Position numbers and translations under genes: made by a program. A stretch of 64,000 bases of DNA from Apoderus coryli. Lineage: Eukaryota > Arthropoda > Insecta > Coleoptera > Attelabidae. Below are positions 1 to 11,094 of the stretch, piece by piece. Position 1 is the stretch's first letter; the number at the start of each line of letters is the position of its first letter. The DNA lies in assembly GCA_911728435.2 (NCBI GenBank), contig OU452216.1, positions 3,236,342 through 3,300,341 on the forward strand. The letters run 5' to 3'. Under the pieces are notes generated by a model. It made no database searches, was not told the origin of the DNA, and was given only the letters and a program-made list of their open reading frames with translations.

Positions 1-1287
1 TATATTTAGGATTATATGCTTGTTCAATAGCATCGCAATTTGGTGCAATTCGGGATACAGGTGTATTGATGACACCAGAGCTGTCAAAAGAACTAATAAA
101 AAATACGAAAAATAACAAAATACAAATATCATTCAAAAGACAACAATGCACATAATAGTCGGTACCAAGCCAAATAGGTAGTAGGTAAATATAGATTTAT
201 TTTGTTTCGGGCTTGGGCTTGGCACCGACTTATTGTAATCAAAACTACCCACCAAACGGATACATTTAATTTTACGCAGATGCTCAAAATGTTAACTTTC
301 TTTCATTAATAGAGACCTGTGAAGTGACCTTACCTCTTACGCCCACGTATTAAGTACTAAGTTTCAGTTATCAGTTACAATTTTTTATTTTCCAAGAAAG
401 CGATACGAGATATTTAAAACGGCATTGCGCCGCCCTCATGTATACCTCCGGGGGCGGCATCGAAAATCGCTACACGTCACAAACTTGTAAATGCTTAGAA
501 CTACCCCTATATCAAATTTCTATTTTCTATCTTTTTTGTTTCATACCCAAAGCCCTATTCCTACCGAACTTATTATTTACCCGAAGAAACATTAAAAAGA
601 AGTAAAATTTAAGTACCTAAACCGATAAAGTGGAACTTATACCTGATGAAGAGACAGACTATTATAATAGGTATACCTAATATAATATAGGTAGCACTGA
701 TAATTTTTTTATTATAGGTATTATAAGATCTACAACAATCTTGTTACATCTTTGCCACATTGTCTACGTGAAATATTTAGTCAAAAGTATGTTTCTATCT
801 AAAAGCTTTTCACTTAACGATTGTTCGCCACTGATCATGGGACTGGTCTAGTCTTGAAACATGTATGACATGGATTAAATATTATTATATTAAATTTAAT
901 TCATAGAGATTAGGCTTTTATTTCAATACTGTACTTGTAATAAATCACCCTGTGTGTTTCTTTTACCGACGAATTGGCAACAGCACGACACACACCACAT
1001 TCGCTTGTTTTTTTTTCTACCCTCCCTGCGTATCCCCTCCAGATTAATACAGAATTTCATCAATTTCTCTCTCTGACAATACAGCATTGCCGGTGCATAT
1101 CTGTTGCAAATGATCTAAATAATTGTTATACGTTGCGTTTTGTTTTTGATATTAATAAACTACAAAACGGTTTCTGGCTGTGACAATACTGCTCTATGCT
1201 TTACACGCTAGTCTACGCCACGTAGTGGCAGGCATACTTAGAGATGTTCTGATTTTAATGCATTGGGCTGACTATCTATTGTGTAGA
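1..1287. other. No recognisable gene
   Basis: AT-rich DNA with scattered stops in all frames. I see no recognisable domain, no terminal repeat and no splice-bounded open frame. It may be intron or upstream flank of the gene beginning near 2.1 kb. Confidence 0.5.
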
Positions 1288-1936
1288 TTAATCTTTGCCA
1301 TTAGTAACACCGAATGGAATCCTAGTAAACTGATAAAGATTGCCTGCCGCTTCGAAAGCTGTATACACTTTCTCTGATTCCTTTATGGGTATTTGATGAT
1401 AAGCACTACGCAAGTCGACAGTATTATACACTCCGTATTTTAAAATACGTCCAACCAGATCTTCAATTCTTGGCAAAGGGTACGCATCCAGTAAAGTGTA
1501 TTTGTTTATTGTTTGAGAGTAGTCAATTACCATATGCTTCTTATGATTTTCATTTGAAGTGACTAAAGCTTGTGCTCTCCATGGAGAATTACTAGGTTCG
1601 ATTATGTGTACATCTAAAAGTTTCAGAACTTCATTTTCAATAAACTCGGCATCGTCGGCTGTATAACGCCTGGATTTGACTACAATTTGGAAGAAGATTT
1701 GCAAATAAAGGGAAAGGTTCAATATTTGCAACAGCCAAATTACATATTGAAATTAGTGACTTTTCTCCACCAAAGAAAACTTCTACACCGGAATGATGTT
1801 TTAGTATATCGTGACCAATAATAACATCCGCACATAATTGATCCATGATTAAAAGTTTGACATTTTTGTACCAGTGATATATATTAGAGAATCGCTGTTC
1901 TAAAGACATTATCAATGAATCCAGATACGGAATCAT
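1288..1936 (-). pseudogene. Gypsy-type LTR retrotransposon pol fragment (protease to RT)
   Basis: Two overlapping minus-strand frames read as a retroviral-type aspartic protease C-terminus (motif ADVIIGHDIL) followed by the start of reverse transcriptase (YPLPRIEDLV, then VDLRSAYHQIPI and FTRIPFGVTN). This order and these motifs are those of Ty3/Gypsy pol. The frame shifts between protease and RT near 1640-1730, and the RT stops just before the catalytic YxDD block, so the copy is truncated. No LTRs, RNase H or integrase were found beside it. It is an inactive fragment. Confidence 0.8.
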
Positions 1937-2093
1937 GAAAGATCTCCTTCAGTACTAGGTACCAAAACCTGCTGGTGGATTTGCACGAAGCGTTTGTCGA
2001 TTTGTAACTCTCGGCATTTTAAGCAAACCCCCCAGCCTGCCTACGCCCATGGTGGACAACGATTTTCATCTGACTGGACAAAACGCTTTTAAG

Positions 2094-2720
2094 GGTGCTT
2101 TCATCGCATGCAAAAGTGTATAGATTTAAAGGAGCATATTTTGAAAACTCATACAAATATTTTTGATAAAATTAATTCGTTTGTTCTTCAGATATTGTCA
2201 ATACATAAAAATAGCAACCCTCGTCGACCTCAAAATTCTGATTGCGAAATGTTTCCAGATTTTTTTTTATATAAATTATTATGTTTCAGTTTTCTGAAGA
2301 CAGTTGCTGGATATAACAAACCACTAACAGAACTCACACCGTATTCACTTAGTAAAAGACTGATTTTTGTTAAAACAAATGTGAAAATTCTATCAGTGTA
2401 TACCAGTCGCCACAAGAACAGTCTTCCATCGAAACATAATGAACTAAATAATTTAGTGTGTCATCAGTTAGACACTTTAGAGATAAATGTTAAAACGCAT
2501 GAAGAAATGGAGGTGTTGTTGAAGGAATTATGTTGTGTTTTGAACATATGCGACATAAATAGAATTGTTATCAAATCGTTTACTAAATGGATCGAAACTA
2601 AGCCTGGAAATGGGGTAATTGTGCGGTCCATGTTGAAGTCACTTGGGACTGTGTTAACTGATTTTGAGGTTATGGCCGATTTGTTTGAAGTGATCCTCAA
2701 TAGCTATTTTACAAATGTTG
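2094..2720 (+). CDS. EPG5-like gene, internal exon (first in window)
   Basis: Open frame of about 205 codons ending in a good donor (GTTG|GTAAGT at 2720/2721). An in-frame stop at 2090-2092 means the exon should begin after it; the AG at 2092-2093 is a possible acceptor but its pyrimidine tract is poor, so the 5' edge is uncertain. The four exons joined read as the C-terminal region of EPG5 (ectopic P granules 5), a large metazoan autophagy tether that acts on late endosomes and lysosomes in autophagosome fusion. The assignment rests on remembered family features in the downstream exons, chiefly a GLLxAIG block followed by RxLAxxxLAQxP. The protein is normally over 2000 aa, so this is only its tail. 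Confidence 0.65.
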
Positions 2721-2879
2721 GTAAGTACCATAAAATTCACTTTTATTGCAGGCTCTTTAAATTGAAGTCTTGAAACATCAACAGCAGCATCGAATGCTTA
2801 TACATTTGAAGGTCCCTGTAGTGGATCGGATACAAGTGGTCACCCTGTATTGTTATATGCAAATAATTTTATTTTCCAG

Positions 2880-3093
2880 CAACACATTGTGATAATTTTG
2901 AACCAAAGTGGGAGGAAGTTACCGATCTTGTAAATATAGTTGTGTCCAAACAGACTGAATTAGAATATGTTTTGTTAAATAAGAATTGTATATTGACACT
3001 GAATGCCGTCTTCTTGAAACGGATAGCCACTACAATGGATAGGGAAATGTTACTCAATTTGTGTTTAGATTGGATGACGAAAATTAAAATAGG
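2880..3093 (+). CDS. EPG5-like gene, exon 2 in window
   Basis: The exon lies between acceptor TTTTCCAG (ending 2879) and donor ATAGG|GTAAGT. It joins the previous exon in phase 1 and leaves phase 2. It encodes about 71 residues with no stop, including WEEVTDLVNIV and LLNLCLDWMTKIKIG. The next exon begins in the matching phase more than 5 kb away, because this intron holds a TIR transposon and a 160-bp satellite. Both ends are canonical and phases match on both sides, which supports a live host gene rather than a relic. Confidence 0.7.
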
Positions 3094-3177
3094 GTAAGTT
3101 TTTACAGTTTTTATTTATGCTATTTTCCAGGTTCAATATTTGGGGCTGTTTTAATAATAATCAAATATATAATAATA

Positions 3178-4514
3178 TGTTACGGGTAAAGTTAGATAAG
3201 CGAGTAAACGTAGGTTTACCCGGGTAAACTGCGTAATACCCAAGACTCTTGGGTAAAGTCCAAAATATATTTGGAATTGTACACGTTTCGGGATTTACCC
3301 GGGTAAACCGCGTTTTATCCGCTTTCGCTTGGTTAAAGTTGGATGTACCATAAATGACAAGGCCATTAATGTTTGAAAAACATATTTAATTCAAAAAAGG
3401 CATTTTAGAAATAAAAATTAGAATTCTAAAACTGTGTTCTCTTAAAGGTAATCTACTATGAGTGCTTATTTGTTCAAACAAAACAAGCTGCTGTGACATT
3501 TCGAGTTGCAAAGATTTCCAATAGCTTTACATTTATTGGTCATGCATTTAGTTTTACAGTTACATCGTTTATAACCTTGACCTCCTAAAAGTGATTGTTC
3601 GTTTGCAAGCTGACGTAAGCTCTTCTTGTCTGATACACTTTCCAGATCTACAAGTTTCTCACTGCACACAGAAAATTGGTTCCTGGAAAACATTTCCTCT
3701 ATTGTTCCTTTCTCGTTTGCTAGCTTATAAAAATCGTCATCGGTGTTCTCGATAACCGTCATGAGAATGTTTCTAAAATCGTCCCTCCCTCGATCAACGT
3801 CTGGAATTTTCACTCTCACTGTATCTCCAACGGAACATGGAGGGAACTTCGAATTAGATTAGAGAGATTAGAGATAGATTAGATTTACTAAATTTATTTT
3901 TGCGTCTCTTCTGTTTGACTGAATATTTGTTTGGCACAAGCAAAGTTCACACCTTATATTACCTGATGTACTTGGCTCATCACATTCTGCACATCTGGTG
4001 TGATTTTCTGAAGTTTCTATATTATTGGCGTTTTCTTTATAATTATTGTCGACATCTTCCATATTGTCACCTTCAGTAATATCTTCTTGCGCATTGTCTA
4101 TTTCTGGGCCACTATCCATAGACTGGTCTTCGTTTTGTTCTTGTTGACGCTGTTCTACACCAAATTCCCTGACGACTTTCTCAAGCTCTTCTACGGTTCG
4201 TAGATTCTCAATAGATTCTTTTGGAAAAGCTGAGTTGGATAGGCCGACTTTAATATCATGCCCAAACATGGCGGCGTACGGAGCTCGTTTTATTCCATCG
4301 TGATGCCCTGTTTTTCTTTAATTGGACAAATCGCAAACCTTGTGACCATCGCCTACAGTTTTCATCGTCCATCCACGTCATGAGCATATTTTGTATATCT
4401 TGATTTGCTCTTTCCACGCTGCCTTGTGACTGACTATGCCCAAGAGTCTTGGGTATTTCGCAGTTTACCCGGGTAAACCTAGGTTAACTCGCTTATCTAA
4501 CTTTACCCGTAACA
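3178..4514 (-). mobile_element. DNA transposon with about 75-bp TIRs, Ginger/KRBA2-integrase type (deletion derivative)
   Basis: Both ends are the same sequence inverted. The left end begins TGTTACGGGTAAAGTTAGAT, and the right end at 4514 is its reverse complement; similarity continues through a CCCGGGTAAAC block to about 3257 and 4440. Flanking bases AATA and TATA would be a 4-bp target duplication with one mismatch. Termini starting TGTTA and an integrase-type transposase fit the Ginger group of cut-and-paste elements. The 1.34-kb copy keeps only the last part of the gene: the integrase is cut off where it meets the right TIR. It sits in an EPG5-like intron. Confidence 0.75.
3478..4436 (-). 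pseudogene. KRBA2-like integrase C-terminal remnant
   Basis: Reading the minus strand from 4436, the frame starts inside the integrase core at SQSQGSVERANQD, whose Glu is the expected third DDE residue. It continues through a YAAMFG-type motif, a long acidic linker with a CxxC pair (CAECDEP), and a C-terminal Cys-rich tail (RCNCKTKCMTNKC, CNSKCHSS). This order is that of insect and vertebrate proteins annotated as KRAB-A domain-containing protein 2-like. At least two breaks disrupt it: a shift near 4300 and stops between 3868 and 3819. The N-terminus and the first two catalytic Asp are absent. It cannot make transposase. Confidence 0.7.
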
Positions 4515-4561
4515 TATACACAATTAGGTATTTTAATTATGATATGATTTAGTTTTTGCTT

Positions 4562-7500
4562 CAAGCATTCAAATTGAAACCTGTTCTTTGCGTGATGGGG
4601 TGTGAAATTTAGGCAGCACAATGATATTATGAATGGCTATCTGCATGCCAAACGACATGCCTGGAATTCGTCATTAAGGAGAGTTTCTTAGGGCTTGAAT
4701 GATAGCGCCGTTTACCAAACAAAAGCATTCAAATTGAAACTGTTCTTTGCCTGATGGGGTGTGAAATTTAGGCAGCACAATGATATTAGGAAGGGCTATC
4801 TGCATGCCAAACGACATGCGTGTAATTCGTCATTAAGGATAGTTTCTTAGGGCTTGAATTATAGCGCCCTATACCAAACAAAAGCATTCAAATTGAAACC
4901 TGTTGTTTGCCTGATGGGGTGTGAAATTTAGGCAGCACAATGATATTAGGAAGAGCTATCTGCATGCCAAACGACATGCGTGTAATTCGTCATTAAGGAT
5001 AGTTTCTTAGGGCTTGAATTATAGCGCCCTATACCAAACAAAAGCATTCAAATTGAAACCTGTTCTTCGCCTGATGGGGTGTGAAATTTAGGCAGCACAA
5101 TGATATTATGAAGGGCTTCCTGCATGCCAAACGACATGCGTGTAATTCGTCATTAAGGATAGTTTCTTAGGGCGTGAATGATAGCGCCCTATACCAAACA
5201 AAAGCATTCAAATTGAAACCTGTTCTTTGCCTGATGGGGTGTGAAATTTAGGCAGCACAATAATATTATGAAGGGCTACCTGCATGCCAAACGACATGCG
5301 TGTAATTCGTCATTAAGGATAGTTTCTTAGGGCGAGAATGATAGCGCCCTATACCAAACAAAAGCATTCAAATTGAAACCTATTCTTTGCCTGATGGGGT
5401 GTGAAATTTAGACAGCACAATGATATTATGAAGGGTTATATGCATGCCAAACGACATGCATGGAATTCGTCATTAAGGATAGTTTCTTAGGGCTTGAATG
5501 ATAGCGCCCTATACCAAACAAAAGCATTCAAATTGAAACCTATTCTTTGCCTGATGGGGTGTGAAATTTGCATTCAAATTGAAACCAGTTCTTTGCCTGA
5601 TGGGGTGTGAAATTTAGGCAGCACAATGATATTATGAAGGGCTATCTGCATGCCAAACGACATGCGTGGAATTCATCATTAAGGATAGTTTCTTAGGGTT
5701 TGAATGATAGCGCCCTAGACCAAACAAAAACTTTCAAATTGAAAGCTGTTCTTTGCCTGATGGGGTGTGAAATTTACGCAGCACAATGATATTATGAAGG
5801 GCTATCTGCATGCCAAACGACATGCGTGGAATTCTTCATTAAGGATAGTTTCTTAGGGCTTGAATGATAGCGCCCTATACCAAACAAAATCATTCAAATT
5901 GAAACCTGGTCTTTGCCTGATGGGGTGTGAAATTTAGGCAGCACAATGATATAATGAAGGGCTATCTGCATGCCAAACGACATGCGTGGAATTCGTCATT
6001 AAGGATAGTTTCTTAGGGCTTGAATGATAGCGCCCTATACCAAACAAAAGCATTCAAATTGAAACCTGTTCTTTGCCTGATGGGGTGTGAAATTTAGGCA
6101 GCACAATGATATAATGAAGGGCTATCTGCATGCCAAACGACATGCGTGGAATTCGTCATTAAGGATAGTTTTTTAGGGCTTGAATGATAGCGCCCTATAC
6201 CAAACAAAAGCATTCAAATTGATACCTGTTCTTTGCCTGATGGGGTGTGAAATATGGCCAACACAATGATATAATGAAGGGCTATCTGCATGCCAAACGA
6301 CATGCGTGGAATTCGTCATTAAGGATAGTTTCTTAGGGCTTGAATGATAGCGCCCTATACCGAACAAAAGCATTCAAATTGAAACCTGTTCTTTGCCTGA
6401 TGGGGTGTGAAATTTGCATTCAAATTGAAACCTGTTCTTTGCCTGATGGGGTGTGAAATTTAGGCAGCACAATGATATTATGAAGGGATATCTGCATGCC
6501 AAACGACATGCGTGGAATTCGTCATTAAGGATAGTTTCTTAGGGTTTGAATGATAGCGCCCTATACCAAACAAAAGCATTCAAATTGATACCTGTTCTTT
6601 GCCTGATGGGGTGTGAAATATGGCCAACACAATGATATAATGAAGGGCTATCTGCATGCCAAACGACATGCGTGGAATTCGTCATTAAGGATAGTTTCTT
6701 AGGGCTTGAATGATAGCGCCCTATACCGAACAAAAGCATTCAAATTGAAACCTGTTCTTTGCCTGATGGGGTGTGAAATTTGCATTCAAATTGAAACCTG
6801 TTCTTTGCCTGATGGGGTGTGAAATTTAGGCAGCACAATGATATTATGAAGGGCTATCTGCATGCCAAACGACATGCGTGGAATTCGTCATTAAGGATAG
6901 TTTCTTAGGACTTGAATGATAGCGCCCTATACCAAACAAAAGCATTCAAATTGAAACCTGTTCTTTGCCTGATGGGTTGTGAAATTTAGGCAGCACAATG
7001 ATATTATGAAGGGCTTCCTGCATGCCAAACGACATGCGTGTAATTCGTCATTAAGGATAGTTTCTTAGGGCGAGAATGATAGCGCCCTATACCAAACAAA
7101 AGCATTCAAATTGAAACCTGTTCTTTGCCTGATGAGTTGTGAAATTTAGGCAGCACAATGATATTATGAAGGGCTTCCTGCATGCCAAACGACATGCGTG
7201 TAATTCGTCATTAAGGATAGTTTCTTAGGGCGAGAATGATAGCGCCCTATACCAAACAAAAGCATTCAAATTGAAACCTGTTCTTTGCCTGATGGGTTGT
7301 GAAATTTAGGCAGCACAATGATATTATGAAGGGCTTCCTGCATGCCAAACGACATGCGTGTAATTCGTCATTAAGGATAGTTTCTTAGGGCGTGAATGAT
7401 AGCGCCCTATACCAAACAAAAGCATTCAAATTGAAACCTGTTCTTCGCCTGATGGGGTGTGAAATTTAGGCAGCACAATGATATTATGAAGGGCTTCCTG

Positions 7501-8001
7501 CATGCCAAACGACATGCGTGTAATTCGTCATTAAGGATAGTTTCTTAGGGCGTGAATGATAGCGCCCTATACCAAACAAAAGCATTCAAATTGAAACCTG
7601 TTCTTCGCCTGATGGGGTGTGAAATTTAGGCAGCACAATGATATTATGAAGGGCTTCCTGCATGCCAAACGACATGCGTGTAATTCGTCATTAAGGATAG
7701 TTTCTTAGGGCGTGAATGATAGCGCCCTATACCAAACAAAAGCATTCAAATTGAAACCTGTTCTTCGCCTGATGGGGTGTGAAATTTAGGCAGCACAATG
7801 ATATTATGAAGGGCTTCCTGCATGCCAAACGACATGCGTGTAATTCGTCATTAAGGATAGTTTCTTAGGGCGTGAATGATAGCGCCCTATACCAAACAAA
7901 AGCATTCAAATTGAAACCTGTTCTTTGCCTGATGGGGTGTGAAATTTAGGCAGCACAATGACCTTAGGAAGGTTTTATCTGCATGCCAAACCACATGCGT
8001 G
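4562..8001. repeat. 160-bp satellite array, about 20 full units
   Basis: Unit starts recur at 4562, 4722, 4881, 5041, 5201, 5361 and 5521, a period of 160 bp. Three truncated units of about 47 bp end in GTGTGAAATTTG and restart at 5569, 6415 and 6782. The blocks around 6173-6373 and 6539-6739 are identical, a higher-order duplication of about 366 bp. Each unit holds a TAGGGC...GCCCTA hairpin and a GCATG...CATGC pair. Subtypes differ in GGGCTTGAAT, GGGCGTGAAT or GGGCGAGAAT, so units have spread in groups. The last unit breaks off near 8001. It lies in an EPG5-like intron. Short open frames here are by-products of the repeat. Confidence 0.95.
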
Positions 8002-8259
8002 ATATAGTAGTCGTGCCGAAAATGTAAATTTGCAAGAACAAAATCATCCAGGCGCGTATAACTTGCCGTGAGCTGCATGATGTGATCGTAGTCTGCTTCT
8101 TAACCCACGCACGCATAAATTGTATGACGGATTTTTCGGACCGGCCGTGACATTGCGTACTAGCATGTGATCTCACGTGACGTGATGATAGTCTGTCTCT
8201 ACCTTTATTATTTGTAATATTTAAATTTAATGAAGCTTCCAATTTTGTTTTGTATTCAG
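8002..8259. other. Unique intron segment after the satellite
   Basis: Higher-GC sequence directly after the last partial unit, with CACGTGACGTGATG near 8173. It may be the far end of an element that carried the satellite, but no inverted terminal repeat was found. It ends at the acceptor TTGTATTCAG before the next exon. Confidence 0.4.
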
Positions 8260-8478
8260 TGATACAAATGAGTCAAAAGTACCTCTCCTTTGGTTAAGTG
8301 TGATATCGCTAGCATTAGATCACACGGAAATCTATGATCGACAGGACATAACTGGTGCAATATTGTACAAATTTACGCAATTATTGTTGCAACTATCAGA
8401 GGACAAAGGTGTTGGTGGATGGGGTAGAGGACTGCTGAATGCAATTGGAATTAGTAAACAAGGTGTTGTTAGTTTAAA
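8260..8478 (+). CDS. EPG5-like gene, exon 3 in window
   Basis: Begins after acceptor TTTTGTATTCAG (8259) and ends at donor AAA|GTAAGT. Phase 2 in and phase 2 out, uninterrupted. The product contains VPLLWLSVISLAL and then GGWGRGLLNAIGISKQ. The short hydrophobic W-rich stretch followed by GLLxAIGxxKxSxxS is the feature I recall from the EPG5 C-terminal region. The exon starts about 260 bp after the satellite. Confidence 0.7.
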
Positions 8479-9059
8479 GTAAGTAACATTTTATGGTTTA
8501 TAAAACGAAGTCTACGCAATTTTTCAACATATCTTGATTATAGTACGAGGGTTTTCTTTTTAGTTATTGTTTTTCTAAATATTCTCCATGAAAATTAACT
8601 TAACTTTGCTCTTTCGGCAAGGAAATAGTTGTATACCAATTATTGCAGTGACCGTTCTTTGAAGATGCAGACGAACTGGAAACGGATGACTTGGACACCC
8701 TTGAAACACCCAAACAGGTCACTGTGTTAATTTTCCGGTTCATAAGAGAGGATTCATCACCATGGAGTGTCAACAGATGCGGTATCCAACGGGATACTTA
8801 TTTAATTATGACACAATCCTCTAAGCAAAATTTTTTGAAATCCCGAATTTCGCGGTGTCTTATCTTCCTTGATGACTACCATTTTTGGTCCATGTGTCCT
8901 CGGATCAACGCGAAGACTCACCCGTGCAACGTGTAAATTCCTTGTCGAAAACAGAAAGCAAGTCGAGGTATTCTTGTTGAGTGAATTGCGTGACAATCTT
9001 TTCGATTTAATTCCACAATAGCAATAATTGTTTGATTTGGTTTTCCACTTTAGTTTCAG
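8479..9059 (+). other. EPG5-like intron, no gene
   Basis: A 581-bp intron with canonical GT and AG ends. It contains a short acidic open stretch near 8660-8715 (ADELETDDLDTLETP) without convincing splice signals or partner exons. No repeat family was recognised. Confidence 0.5.
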
Positions 9060-9267
9060 GTTTGTCTGTAGAGCTTTAGCAGGATATATTCTCGCACAGC
9101 TACCGGATATGAAGGGGGAACCTCAAATAATACGAAAAGAATCAAATGCACCAAATAAAGTTGGACAACCTGGTGGAAATACCGATTGTCCTAAAGTGTT
9201 GTTAGCGCTTGATTTTGGTCAATCCCAGGGTAAAATAAAGGAGTGTGCAGAATTTGCATTAAAACAG
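9060..9267 (+). CDS. EPG5-like gene, exon 4 in window
   Basis: Starts after acceptor TAGTTTCAG (9059), matching the phase of the preceding exon. It encodes FVCRALAGYILAQLPDM, a linker, and KVLLALDFGQSQGKIKECAE. RxLAxxxLAQxP following the GLLxAIG block fits EPG5. I end it at CAG|GTAGGA. Without that splice the frame would read on to a stop at 9421-9423, adding about 50 residues of unrelated-looking sequence, so an intron is more likely. The next exon was not found; everything downstream to 17 kb is transposon-derived or unassigned. Confidence 0.65.
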
Positions 9268-9439
9268 GTAGGATATGGCCCCAGGCCGAATTATGTATTA
9301 AGGGCGTTAATAACTTCTATCCCACTTATTACGTACAAAATTTTATCTGCAACTGATTCAGTATATTATAAAAATGTATACAAAAATATTTCAATTCAAC
9401 TTATTGTCAATAATATTGGCTAAGAACACAAGGTACCGC

Positions 9440-10185
9440 TGACCATAGCAACATAGACAAAAAACGCACTCATCATCAGCTTTCACTCGCTAACGAGTAT
9501 GAATTACTCCAACTCCAACGGGATTTCTGTTGTGAACCCTACGAGGACTGAACAGACCCACAAATTTTGTGACAAGACTGACTCATCCAATCACCACCAT
9601 TTACAAGCTGCTATAGGTGCGCGGCCCATCGATGCGTTCTCTCTCCTTTCGATGCTGTCTCTTTGCATCCCCATGTCGTAGACGCTGCTCTTCAGTAACC
9701 TGATGGACCTCGTAAATCGTAGGCCTCCAGTTGTTCTTCACATATAAGCCACATTTCTTCATGTTGATCATAAGAACATCTTTGTACCTTATTTGCTACC
9801 CTCCCTGATTACGTGAGCCGACCTTAAGCTGTGAATAAAGGATGCTCTTTGGAAGGCGTTTCGTTGGCATGCGGATTACAGGCCAATCCATCGCAGCTGC
9901 TGCTTTATTCCAAGAATTCTTCTAAGACATCGTTGATGGTACTTTTCGAGAGTTTTAAATGCCTCCGATAAGTGGTCCAAGACTCAAAGCTATTCGTAAG
10001 GGTAGGAACTACAATACACTTGCAACTTAGTTGGAACGTCGATGTTATGATTATCGAACACTCTCGTTCTCAGACGGCCATCTTAAACGATGTTGAATCG
10101 ATACTTGCGTTCGCCGCGAGATTGCTGTCGAGGTAAAGAGCAACTCTCGATGTTCTGAAGTCTGTCTCCGTTAACTCGAATATGT
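9440..10185 (-). pseudogene. RTE-like LINE, C-terminal RT region (second half of a split copy)
   Basis: The minus strand reads, with several stops, a VNGDRLQNIES stretch, then RLRTRVFDNHNI, then a HQRCLRRILGI-type block and a QLRWIGL block. This order is typical of the C-terminal part of a common insect non-LTR retrotransposon often annotated as craniofacial development protein 2-like or RTE-type. It continues the element at 11.1-11.77 kb; the two halves are parted by a nested insertion. Multiple stops make it inactive. The clade is tentative. Confidence 0.7.
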
Positions 10186-10199
10186 GAACAAGGCAATTT

Positions 10200-10605
10200 C
10201 AGAATATAGACCCTCTTATAGCCCTTTACCAGTCGTTGGTGCGCTCAAAGTTGGAATACGCGTCTGTCCTGTGGTCACCGATTTACCAGATATATGTCAA
10301 TAAACTTGAGCAGGTTCAGCGTAAGTTTTTAAAGTACATTTCGTACAAGATTGATGGACGATAACGAACTCTTAAACCGTTTTGGTTTTCAATCGTTGCA
10401 GTCTCGAAGAGTGTCTGCATCTCAAATATTTCTTTTTAAATTAATCAACACCATGCTGGATTGCCCACACCTCTTACAGGAAGTGAACCTCAACGTATCA
10501 CTGGCATATACAAGGAACATGCACTTATTTAGAGTTCCCCAAGCTCATACGAATTATGATGATAATGTTGTCCTAGCTAGGACAAGATTATCATCCGCGT
10601 ATTGA
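10200..10605 (+). pseudogene. Jockey/CR1-like LINE, C-terminal fragment
   Basis: Read on the plus strand with frameshifts: a LVRSKLEYASVLWSP-like stretch from about 10228, a QVQRKFLKY block near 10317, then an open part from 10351 (NRFGFQSLQSRRV, INTMLDCPHLL). The same blocks in the same order occur in the LINE at 32.1-33.1 kb (RSKLEYCSLIW, VQRKFLKYL, RFGVQSLQLRR), so the two are related families. It is part of the insertion that splits the RTE-like LINE. Confidence 0.7.
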
Positions 10606-11094
10606 AGCTCAATGATTGATGTGCTGTGCCGTTATCTGATCCCCGCAATTTAATCCCACGACACCTGTAAATTGATTCCAGCGTCAACAGATCGAACGAC
10701 AAATGGTCCCACCTACAACTGATCCCAGAAATAATGTGTTTAACAGGGGGCCTCAGCCGGGTCCGGGGCGGAGCCCCGGTGGGGGGTTATAGTAAATTTG
10801 GGAGGGATTTGGGATAATAAACAAGATGTTGTCGAGTTTTGTTCATTCATTCTTTGAATAGCGTTGTATGTTGTTGTTCATAATTATTGGATACGATGCC
10901 GTTGAAATTAATTTTGAGTCAGCGTGGTAATCCGTTGCTTGCACTCGGTGGCTGTTATATGGTGATATAAATAATGTTATATGGTGATATAAATAATTAC
11001 TTTAGTTGATTACTCGTGTTTGTCTGTACGTTTGAGGGTGGGTGAGTGTGTGTCGATCAGTTGTGGGATCAGCTGTCGTGGTATAAGATTTCAC
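10606..11094. other. Rest of nested insertion, with GC-rich hairpin
   Basis: Holds a perfect short hairpin CCGGGGC-GGA-GCCCCGG near 10765-10782 and a duplicated GTTATATGGTGATATAAATA near 10953 and 10976. CACGACA and CTGATCCCA-type words recur in opposite orientation near 10640-10740 and 11050-11110, suggesting degenerate inverted ends. No coding region was seen. Confidence 0.45.

Noticed and set aside
6173..6739. Two identical 66-codon minus-strand open frames
   Set aside because: They lie in the 160-bp satellite and repeat with it; no domain or start context.
8660..8715. Acidic peptide stretch that could be an extra exon
   Set aside because: The flanking EPG5-like exons already join in phase, and the putative edges lack a good donor.
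9460..9480. CATCATCAG resembling a hammerhead box
   Set aside because: No GAAAC box or stem II in range on either strand; lies in LINE sequence.
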